In this document: piece by piece, positions 1 to 7,555 of the stretch
Numbering within the stretch: position 1 is the first letter of the stretch
Layout of the letters: each line of letters begins with the position of its first letter
Source of the DNA: an uncultured Clostridium sp.
Lineage (GTDB): Bacteria > Bacillota > Clostridia > TANB77 > CAG-508
Direction: 5' to 3'
DNA length: 34,833 nucleotides
Assembly (NCBI GenBank): GCA_948472955.1
Contig: CAOKVW010000009.1
Location: 1-34,833, forward strand
Made by a program: the position numbers and the translations under genes
Notes under the pieces: model-generated
Databases searched by the model: none
What the model was told of the DNA's origin: nothing
What the model saw: only the letters and a program-made list of their open reading frames with translations

Positions 1-57
1 AAGGTAAGTATAATATATTAAATTTTAAACTTTATTATATTATACAAGGAATTTAGA

Positions 58-726
58 ATGAAATTATTCAAGAAAAATCAAATTATTATTTATGTGATTG
101 TATTAATGTTAATGACAGCAGGTTATTTAAACTATACCACGAATTCAAAAAAGCAAACATCAGTAGAAACATCTATGCAATTAGAGTCAAAAGATGACAC
201 CAAATTAGCAGATATTGGAGATGCTACTTTAGTTAATAGTAATGATGTGGCAACGCAAAACACAACCAATGAAGCCAAAACAACAAATAGTGTAAAAGAC
301 GAAACAAATACTAATAATGTTATGTTAGAAGATGACGAAACCAGTGAAGAAACAGCATTACAAACCAGTAGTGCTAATAGCAATGATTATTTTGTAAAAT
401 CTAAAATGGAAAGAGAGGCTATGTATTCTCAAATGATAGAAACCTATGAGAAGGTATTAAATAGCACTAATTCAATTGAGACACAAAGACAATCTGCTAC
501 ACAAGAGATACAAAAAATAAATGAAACCAAAAATAGTATCATGATATGTGAAAATTTGATAAAAACAAAAGGTTTTGAAAATAATATTATTTTTGTAAAT
601 GGGGAAAGTATTAGTATTATTGTTGGCGTAGAGGAAATCAAACAAGAAGAGGTGGCTCAAATTCAAAATATTATTGCAAGAGAAATGAAAGCAAAAATAG
701 AAAATATACATATTGCAACAAAATGA
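58..726 (+). CDS. spoIIIAH: Stage III sporulation protein AH (SpoIIIAH-like)
   Basis: In spore formers SpoIIIAH sits in the mother-cell-derived outer forespore membrane. It pairs with forespore SpoIIQ to form the feeding-tube channel between the two compartments. The 222-residue protein has a short basic start, one membrane segment at about residues 9-25 followed by the family-typical GYLNY, a Thr/Asn/Glu-rich linker to about residue 105, and a C-terminal YscJ/FliF-like domain (about 110-222) containing KMEREAMYSQM and the closing strand region VNGESISIIVG. The start is supported by AAGGAA upstream. It would be the last gene of a spoIIIA operon whose earlier genes lie left of the window, since a terminator follows directly. 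Family assignment rests on the N-terminal membrane segment and the C-terminal motif. Confidence 0.88.
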   Translation: MKLFKKNQIIIYVIVLMLMTAGYLNYTTNSKKQTSVETSMQLESKDDTKLADIGDATLVNSNDVATQNTTNEAKTTNSVKDETNTNNVMLEDDETSEETALQTSSANSNDYFVKSKMEREAMYSQMIETYEKVLNSTNSIETQRQSATQEIQKINETKNSIMICENLIKTKGFENNIIFVNGESISIIVGVEEIKQEEVAQIQNIIAREMKAKIENIHIATK

Positions 727-752
727 GGGCAAAAAAATAAGCCCTTATTTTT
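724..752 (+). terminator. Intrinsic terminator after spoIIIAH
   Basis: A 7-bp stem (TGAGGGC paired with GCCCTTA, one G-U) overlaps the stop codon and is followed by a T-rich tract. The opposing XRE gene ends at the same place, so the hairpin may serve both strands. Confidence 0.65.
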
Positions 753-958
753 TAGGCAATATCTTTCGTCATTTTTCTGATATATTTTCCTATTTCTTCA
801 TTGGTCAAATCTAATTCTATGATTAAATTCCTAAGAACGTCTCTTCTTGGTAAATCTTCTTCATTATCTATCCTCACATATTGTCTTAAACTAATTCCAA
901 GAAGTTGTGACATTTTTTCCTGTGTGTATTTCTTGGATTTTCTTTTTTCTTTAATCAT
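752..958 (-). CDS. Small XRE-family helix-turn-helix regulator
   Basis: A 68-residue protein that is essentially one HTH domain. It has a basic start, the helix pair around KYTQEKMSQLLGISLRQYVRI (residues about 10-30), and two more helices. This is the Cro/C1 fold in which Q and S/R residues of the recognition helix contact DNA. It has no extra sensor domain, so it is either a stand-alone repressor or a partner of another protein. The start is preceded by AAGGTG at good spacing. It is convergent with spoIIIAH and divergent from the surface-protein gene, with which it shares a 300-bp upstream region, so it may control that gene or itself. Its target is not known. Confidence 0.75.
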   Translation of the reverse strand: MIKEKRKSKKYTQEKMSQLLGISLRQYVRIDNEEDLPRRDVLRNLIIELDLTNEEIGKYIRKMTKDIA

Positions 959-1258
959 AAAATCACCTTAATTTATAGAATTAAAATAATTATGCCATAA
1001 ATTTGGAAATAATTGTATTGACATTTTGCGACATATTAAAATATGAATATGTATAAATAAAAACAATATATGAAAAAATATAAATAAGTTTTTTAAAATA
1101 CTAGACATATATTTTTTTATATGATATAAAAAAGAAAGAAAAAGCATGAAACTCAATGTTATTAAGAATAATAACATAATATTGAAATAAAAAGTTAAGG
1201 TTTATCGATAAAACTGTGATAAAACCTAAAAATATCATATTAAATGGGGGAAAAGAAA
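959..1258. promoter_or_regulatory. Divergent intergenic region between XRE gene and surface-protein gene
   Basis: No gene is visible in this 300-bp, very A+T-rich stretch. A candidate plus-strand promoter is TTGACA at 1018-1023 with TATGAA at 1042-1047 (18-bp spacer). An imperfect inverted repeat (AGGTTTATC at 1198-1206, GATAAAACCT at 1218-1227) lies just before the surface-protein ribosome site and could be an operator or a leader hairpin. No known riboswitch core is visible. Confidence 0.4.
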
Positions 1259-3352
1259 ATGAAAGAAACACCAAACCAAGAAAAAGGTATCACATTAATT
1301 GCGTTAGTACTAACCATAATCGTATTAATAATATTAGCAGCAGTAAGTATAGCAACCCTAACAGGAGATAATGGGATATTAACCAAAGCACAAGAAGCAA
1401 GAGAAACAACCAAAAAAGCAGAAATTGATGAGCAATTAAGATTAGCCCAGCTAAGTGCCAAAATAAAAAAATCTGGGGGAGACATTACCATAGAGGAATA
1501 TCTACAAGAGCTAACAGAAGAGAAAGTAGACTTTGCGGAAGGAGATACCGACAAATATGGTGATTTATATGACATATATCAAAAGGTAATCGTAGTAGAA
1601 GGAAAATATATCTATGGATTAAGTGAAAAAAACGGAGATGTCGTATTTGAGGAAAAAGGGACAGAAGATAAAATAAAGCCAACTGTGAAATCCATAGAAA
1701 TAGTAGAAAAAACAGAAACAACGATAAAAGTAAAAGTAACCACAGTAAGAAATAACGGAGGCACACTAAAATATTATATAAAAAAAGAAGATGCGGTAGA
1801 CTATGAGTTAGTAGAAGAACAAGAAGGAGAAGAATATACCTTTAAGAATTTAGACCCAAACAAAACTTACAGTAAAATCAAAGTAGAAGCTATAGCCCCA
1901 AATGGAGAAACAGCATATCAAGAAATTGATATAAAAACAGGTCCAACTATAAATTTAGATTTAACCGAAATAAGTGCAACAACCAATAGTATTAAAATTA
2001 CAGCCAATGCAACCGATACAGAAAGTGGAATAGCAAAATATTACTTTAGTAGAGACAATGGTGCAAATTGGTACCCAACAAATGGACAAACAGGAGCCAG
2101 CTATACATTTAACAATTTAACCCAAAATATAACCTATAGCCTAAAAATAAAAGTAAAAAATAATGATGGAAATGAAACAATATCAGATTCCATACCAACA
2201 AAGACAGAAAGTGTACCTAATTTTGTTGATAAAGAAAATGATACAATCAATGGTAATATGACATTTACTTATACACCAAACACAGCAATCAATGGAAATG
2301 TAACAGTAACTATAACAACTGATATACAAGGATACAGGATACAATACACAAAAGAAGATCCTACTGTTGAAAGCAACTGGAGAGAATACACCACAGGAGT
2401 AGTATTCGAAAGCAATGGAATTATATATGCCAGATTAAAAGATAGTACAGGACAAGTAGGAGGATATGCCACAGGAAATGTTACAAAAATAGATAAAACA
2501 GATCCAAGTGAGGCGACCATTGGATTAAGTACCAGAACGGCAGGTGTAGGAAGAGACATTACAGCCACAGTAACGCAAAGTGATAATACAGGAGGAAGTG
2601 GAGTTGATATAACAAATTGTAAATGGATTTATACCAAAAGTAGTAGTCTAATAGGAACAAGTGCATCAAGCTACACAGGAGGAACATTTAACGAAAATCC
2701 ACAGACTTTAACTTTAAATGCTGTAACAGAAGGAACGTATTACCTACATGTATTAACAGTTGATCATGCAGGAAATGCAAAGGAAACTATTTCAGAAGGT
2801 ATAACCCTACAATTCCTTTCTTATTCTGCTCCTAGTTCCTATACGTATTCTTTTAAAGCAGGAGAAAATGTAACAGCCTATGTGTATCCAATCAATGATA
2901 GAGGGGAGAATGAAATTCTTTTTGTAGGTTCAGGTTCTATGTTTAACCAAGTGAGTGGTCTTTCTGGTAACTTAGGTGATGGTGTTCCAAATTGGGGATG
3001 TACTGCAGACAATGATAGAGGAATTGTTAGAGCTGTTATTTCTAATGGCATTACCAGTATAGCTGACTGGACATTCTGTTTTATGAGTAAACTGCAAGAG
3101 GTAGTAATTCCTAAAAGTGTCACTAAATTAGGTGATGGCTCATTTATCTTTTGTACTGAACTGAAGGAAATTTATATTCCTGAAAACGTATCTTATATGG
3201 GAAATCCTTATGGTTATAGGGGCTCAGGTGTTTTTAACAAGGATACTTGTATTATCCATGTAAAAGGAAAATCCTCTGCTCCAAGCACATGGGATCCAGC
3301 TTGGCTAAACGGATTCGAAGGAACAGTCGAATGGAACTGTCCACATCAATAA
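1259..3352 (+). CDS. Pilin-leader surface protein with Fn3/Ig-like modules and C-terminal BspA-type leucine-rich repeats
   Basis: This is a secreted or surface protein of about 697 residues. It opens with a type IV prepilin-like signal, KGITLIALVLTIIVLIIL, in which a glycine precedes the hydrophobic helix. The usual Glu at position +5 is replaced by Ala, as is common in clostridial gut lineages. The helix is followed by a charged alpha stretch (to about residue 75), several beta-sandwich modules of fibronectin-III or Ig-like type (about 140-510; repeated YTFKNLDPNKTY / YTFNNLTQNITY strands), and a C-terminal part (about 570-690) with LRR5/BspA-like pieces such as ISNGITSIADWTF and VVIPKSVTKLGDGSF. 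I chose the ATG at 1259 because GGGGGAAA precedes it at proper spacing; the in-frame ATG at 1244 has no ribosome site. The GH3 gene starts 12 bases downstream, so the two are probably co-transcribed. Likely function is adhesion or substrate binding; the target is unknown. Confidence 0.75.
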   Translation: MKETPNQEKGITLIALVLTIIVLIILAAVSIATLTGDNGILTKAQEARETTKKAEIDEQLRLAQLSAKIKKSGGDITIEEYLQELTEEKVDFAEGDTDKYGDLYDIYQKVIVVEGKYIYGLSEKNGDVVFEEKGTEDKIKPTVKSIEIVEKTETTIKVKVTTVRNNGGTLKYYIKKEDAVDYELVEEQEGEEYTFKNLDPNKTYSKIKVEAIAPNGETAYQEIDIKTGPTINLDLTEISATTNSIKITANATDTESGIAKYYFSRDNGANWYPTNGQTGASYTFNNLTQNITYSLKIKVKNNDGNETISDSIPTKTESVPNFVDKENDTINGNMTFTYTPNTAINGNVTVTITTDIQGYRIQYTKEDPTVESNWREYTTGVVFESNGIIYARLKDSTGQVGGYATGNVTKIDKTDPSEATIGLSTRTAGVGRDITATVTQSDNTGGSGVDITNCKWIYTKSSSLIGTSASSYTGGTFNENPQTLTLNAVTEGTYYLHVLTVDHAGNAKETISEGITLQFLSYSAPSSYTYSFKAGENVTAYVYPINDRGENEILFVGSGSMFNQVSGLSGNLGDGVPNWGCTADNDRGIVRAVISNGITSIADWTFCFMSKLQEVVIPKSVTKLGDGSFIFCTELKEIYIPENVSYMGNPYGYRGSGVFNKDTCIIHVKGKSSAPSTWDPAWLNGFEGTVEWNCPHQ

Positions 3353-3364
3353 ATGAGGTGAAAA

Positions 3365-5471
3365 ATGAAGAAAAAATGGAAAATACTAGTAGTAGTGTGC
3401 TTAATCATAGCCACTGCTGCTAGCATAGTAATCTATCAAAAAACATACCAAAAAAATATTGTAGTGAAAAATAAAAGCATCCTTCAACAAGGTTTATTCC
3501 AATTCAAAGACTTGAATGGTAATGGAGAATTAGATGGTTACGAAGATTGGAGATTATTGAGTCGGAGAAAGAGCGAAAGATTTAGTCAAACAAATGACTT
3601 TAGAGGAAAAAGCTGGCATGCTTTTGATTCATTCACAATTTAGTGCTGTTTCGCAAAAAGATGAGACCTTAACTAGCATGAATGGAAAATTAAATGAAGC
3701 AGAAGCCTCTAGTGAGACAAAAATTTATCTAAATTATAGCGGAAATACCAAAACCATAAGAGACTTAAATATCAGACATATCATCACAAGAGAATTTATC
3801 AAAGCAGAGGAAATGGCACAATGGAACAATGCGATGAATGAATTGGCAGAAAGTACACGATTAGGAATTCCAGTTCAAATAACCTCTAATCCTAAAAACA
3901 GTTCTGATATGTTATTAGCTGATTTTAAGAGCAGTAATAACACCATATATCCATCTACTTTAGGAATAGCAGCAGCAAGCTTAGGAGAAGAGAAAGCTAA
4001 AGGTAATTCAAAAATCGTAAAAGAATTTGCTGAAATCGTTAAAAATGAATTTATGGCATCTGGCATTCGAAAAGGATACATGTATAGTGCAGATGTTATG
4101 ACAGATGCTAGATGGGCAAGAAACAGTGAGACCTTTGGGGAAAATGTAGATTTTGTAAGCAAAGCCATACAAACCATAATAGAAACATTACAAGGCGGAA
4201 AAAAATTGAAGGCAAATGGTGTTGCCTTAACGGTAAAGCATTTTCCAGGTAGTGGAGCGAGAAACAATGGGAATGATTCTCATTATGAAGCTGGCAGATA
4301 TTCACCATATAAAACGGAAAACAGTTTGGAAAAATATCACCTAAAACCATTTGAAACAGCGATAAAAGCAGGAGTATCTTCTATCATGCCATACTATTCA
4401 CAACCAGACCCTAACAGTGCAAAACAAACCTATCAAAATGAGACTATTGATATGACAGGAAGTTCTTATACGTATAATCAAGAGTTTTTAAATAACCTAT
4501 TAAGAGAAAAGATGCAATTTAAAGGATATATCAATACCGATAGTGGTGTCATTGATTTTATAAGTTGGGGAGAAGAGAACAAAACCAATAGCGAAAAAGT
4601 AGCAAAAGCAATCAATTCTGGCGTAGACTTAATATCGGATACCAACCATGTAGAGTGGGTGATAGAAGCAGTAAAACAAGGATTATTGACAGAGGAAAAA
4701 GTAAACCAAGCAGTGGAAAGAGTATTAATCGAAATGTTTGAACAAGGGCTTTTTGAAAACCCATATGTAGAGGCAGAAAAAGCAAAAGACATAGTAGCAA
4801 CCGAAGAAAACATCGACAAAGCATATGAAGTACACCAAAAATCAGTTGTCCTATTAAAAAATCAAGAGGAAGCTTTACCAATTAAGTCGAAAAACGAACA
4901 AGAAAATATAAAAGTATATGTAGAAGAATATGGAACAACAGGAAGAATGATAGCGGATGCTTTAGCAACCAGACAATATCCAATAGAAATCGTAGAAGAT
5001 TATCAGCAAGCTGATTATTTTATCACCTATTTATCAGGAAAGACAACCAAAGAAACAATATGGGATTTGAATTTAAAAGATATGATAGGAGAAAAATACG
5101 AAGCATGGATTGCAACTGGTAACCACATAAAGGAAAAGGGAGGAAAAAGAATAACCATTATCAACTTTAACACAGCCTTCATTCTAGATGGAATTGAACA
5201 ATATTCAGATGCCATTTTAGGAGGATTTAGAACCTATACTTGTGCGATTATGGACGTGATGACTGGAAAAGTACAGGCGACAGGAGTGTTACCATTTACG
5301 TTACCAGCTAACAGTGACGTAGTAGCGATTGATGAAAAGGGAGAATGTGCTTCTCCAAATGATGTTCCTGGTTATGATAAAACACAATATATGAAGGATA
5401 ATAAGGTTTATGAATATATGGATCAACAAGGAAACAAATATGTTTGTGGTTTTGGACTAAATGGAAAGTAA
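3365..5471 (+). pseudogene. Membrane-anchored glycoside hydrolase family 3 (beta-glucosidase/N-acetylglucosaminidase type), frameshifted
   Basis: Family GH3 enzymes remove terminal beta-linked sugars using an Asp nucleophile. The first part (3365-about 3565) encodes an N-terminal membrane anchor (residues about 5-23) and the family lead-in DLNGNGELDGYEDWR. The remainder (from about 3566) continues in the +1 frame with GERAKDLVKQMTLEEKAGML, the KHFPGSG motif near 4234-4250, the candidate nucleophile Asp in NTDSG (codon 4539-4541), GVDLISD, and the C-terminal sandwich domain. One surplus base near 3565 explains the break: the Asp-Trp-Arg-Leu and Glu-Arg-Ala blocks then align at normal family spacing. 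No compensating change is visible. This is either a decayed gene or a sequencing/assembly error. The 3' part alone could start at ATG 3594 but would lack export. It follows the surface-protein gene by 12 bp with its own site, TGAGGTG. Confidence 0.8.
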
Positions 5472-5486
5472 ATTTAAGACTGGAAG

Positions 5487-5591
5487 ATGATTTTGGGGAC
5501 AGAGAAAAAATCATGATGAGTGGTAAGTTTGAATAGCAACTTGCCACTTTTTTTAATCAATTATGATTTTTTCCTCCGTCCCCAAAATCAT
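5487..5591. repeat. Inverted-repeat element enclosing the GH3 terminator
   Basis: Two 28-29-bp arms (5487-5514 and 5563-5591) match as inverted repeats at all but a few positions. Each arm is itself an imperfect palindrome beginning ATGATTTTGGGGAC. The inner part is a terminator hairpin. The GGGGACGGAG in the right arm (read on the minus strand) resembles GGGGACGTAG in the REP-like elements at 12926, 16264 and 19766. It may be a small non-autonomous element. Confidence 0.6.
5519..5554 (+). terminator. Intrinsic terminator after GH3 gene
   Basis: An 11-bp stem (AGTGGTAAGTT with AACTTGCCACT, one G-U pair) and an 8-base loop are followed by a run of seven T. Confidence 0.8.
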
Positions 5592-5675
5592 TTTTTTCTA
5601 AAATTTTTTCAAAACCCTTTCAAAAAACAACAAAATAGTATAAAATAGTAGAAAATTATATTTTAGGAGAGGAAC

Positions 5676-7367
5676 ATGAACAAAAAATGGCAAATCTATG
5701 AAATAGATGAAAACAAAATCAAAGAAATAGAAGAAAAATACCAAATCAACAAACTATTAGCCACTATTTTGATAAACAGAAATATCACACAAGAGGAAGA
5801 AATACGATTATTTTTAGAACCAACTAGAAAGGATTTTCACGACCCATTTTTAATCACAGATATGAAAAAAGCAGTAGAAAGAATCATCCAAGCCATCCAA
5901 AAGCAAGAAAAGATTACCATTTATGGAGATTACGATGTAGATGGCATTACCAGCATAACGGTATTAAAGAGTTTTTTAGAAGATAGAGGCATAGAGGTAG
6001 ACAGCTATATTCCCAATCGATTAGAAGAGGGATATGGTTTAAATAAGGAAGCAATTGGGAAAATTGTAGAAAAGGGATGCCAATTAATGATTACCGTTGA
6101 CTGCGGTATATCAGCAGTAGAAGAAATTGCTTATGCCAATTCCTTTGGAATAGAAACGATTGTAACAGACCATCATGAGCCTGGGAATGAACTGCCACAA
6201 GCCATTGCAGTAATTGACAATAAAAGAAAAGACAGTCAGTATCCTTTTCGAGAATTAGCAGGAGTAGGAGTTGTTTTTAAGCTAATTCAAGCCATTGGTA
6301 TTACCTTGGGATTAAAAGAAGAGGAATATCTTAAATATTTAGATATTGTATGTGTCGGAACCATATCAGATATTGTTCCATTAGTCAACGAAAATAGAGT
6401 GATTGCCAAGCTAGGTTTAATGTTAATTCGTCAAACCAGAAATATCGGTTTACGTTCTATTATCAATTCTTCTGGTTATACTAAAATAGATTCCAATAGT
6501 ATTTCTTTTGGAATAGCACCTAGAATTAATGCTTGTGGAAGAATGGGAAAAGCAGAAGAAGCATTGGAATTATTGTTATGCAAAAATATTAATTATGCCA
6601 ATGAATTAACCAAGAAATTAAATGAACATAATCGAATAAGACAAGAAACAGAGAAAGACATTTTTGAAAATGCGGTTCAGCAAATTGAAAAAGAACAGTT
6701 AGATAAAAATAATGCTATCATTGTAGGAGGAGAAAATTGGCATCATGGTGTGATTGGAATTGTATCTTCTAAAATTACAGAGATGTATTTCAAACCAAGT
6801 ATTTTATTGAGTTTTGAAGAAGATGGCTTGGGTAAGGGGTCTGGAAGAAGTATCCCCGGATTTGATTTACATGATGCTTTAATGCAATGTGAAGATACGA
6901 TTGAAAAGTTTGGCGGTCATAGTATGGCTGTCGGAATTACCGTACAAAAAGATAAGTTCTTAAAATTTAGGGAAGCGTTTGAAAAAATAGCCTCCCAAGC
7001 TCATATGGATGAAATCATACCAGTGATTCAAGTAGATAGCAAAATTGATGTAAAAGATATTAACAAAGACATGGTAGAAAGTTTAAAACAGCTAGAGCCT
7101 TTTGGAGAAGGCAATAGAATGCCAGTGTTTGTGTTTCGAAATTTGAAAATTGATTCCATTCGAGCCTTATCAGAAGGAAAACATTTAAAATTAACATTAA
7201 AGGATAATAATACCATGATAAGTGCCATTGGATTTAATTTAGGACAGTTGTCTGAAGAGTATACGATTGGTGATAAAATCGATGTGGTTGGTGTCCTTGA
7301 GATTAATAGTTTTAATGGAGTGGATAGCTTGCAAATTAATTTAAAAGATGTTATGAGGTCTTTATAA
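5676..7367 (+). CDS. recJ: Single-stranded-DNA-specific 5'-3' exonuclease RecJ
   Basis: RecJ degrades single-stranded DNA 5' to 3' in recombination and mismatch/base-excision repair. The 563-residue protein has the DHH-superfamily motifs in order: motif I YGDYDVDGITS (about residue 87), motif II in ITVDCGIS (about 144), the DHH-type signature TDHHEPG (about 165), then GVVFKLIQAIG, the C-terminal DHHA1-like region with PRINACGRMG (about 287), the GSGRSIPGFDLHDAL and FGGHSMAVGI motifs, and an OB-like end. Full family length. The ATG at 5676 is preceded by GGAGAGG. It lies upstream of relA, as in many Firmicutes, but the apt gene often found between them is absent; a structured repeat lies there instead. 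Confidence 0.95.
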   Translation: MNKKWQIYEIDENKIKEIEEKYQINKLLATILINRNITQEEEIRLFLEPTRKDFHDPFLITDMKKAVERIIQAIQKQEKITIYGDYDVDGITSITVLKSFLEDRGIEVDSYIPNRLEEGYGLNKEAIGKIVEKGCQLMITVDCGISAVEEIAYANSFGIETIVTDHHEPGNELPQAIAVIDNKRKDSQYPFRELAGVGVVFKLIQAIGITLGLKEEEYLKYLDIVCVGTISDIVPLVNENRVIAKLGLMLIRQTRNIGLRSIINSSGYTKIDSNSISFGIAPRINACGRMGKAEEALELLLCKNINYANELTKKLNEHNRIRQETEKDIFENAVQQIEKEQLDKNNAIIVGGENWHHGVIGIVSSKITEMYFKPSILLSFEEDGLGKGSGRSIPGFDLHDALMQCEDTIEKFGGHSMAVGITVQKDKFLKFREAFEKIASQAHMDEIIPVIQVDSKIDVKDINKDMVESLKQLEPFGEGNRMPVFVFRNLKIDSIRALSEGKHLKLTLKDNNTMISAIGFNLGQLSEEYTIGDKIDVVGVLEINSFNGVDSLQINLKDVMRSL

Positions 7368-7390
7368 TATTGTTGGCTTAGTTGCTTATC

Positions 7391-7507
7391 AAGTTTATTA
7401 TACTTTTTATTTGTAACTCCCAACTGCACACAGTCTGTAATTGCATAACAGACTGTAAGCTTGTTGGTCCCCACGATTTGTTACTGCATAAAAAGTATAA
7501 TAAACTT
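7391..7507. repeat. Structured hairpin element, family C, copy 1
   Basis: A 117-bp element fills the recJ-relA gap. Its A+T-rich arms (AAGTTTATTATACTTTTTAT and its complement) enclose a core of three nested stems: GTAAC/GTTAC (7413-7417 with 7480-7484), CCAAC/GTTGG (7420-7424 with 7463-7467), and a 9-bp stem ACAGTCTGT/ACAGACTGT (7430-7438 with 7448-7456). A second copy is at 24035-24154 with the same spacing and compensatory substitutions. Whether it acts as DNA or RNA is not known. Confidence 0.8.
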
Positions 7508-7555
7508 AAAATTCAAAAGAAATAAATCATAAAAAAGTAAAAGGGAGGCTTAAGG

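Noticed and set aside
1198..1227. Inverted repeat before the surface-protein gene as a c-di-GMP riboswitch
   Set aside because: No conserved riboswitch core is visible; it is an imperfect short repeat only.
3594..5471. The 3' part of the GH3 locus as an independent complete gene starting at 3594
   Set aside because: It begins inside the conserved QMTLEEKAGML motif, has no ribosome site and lacks the export segment that lies in the upstream frame.
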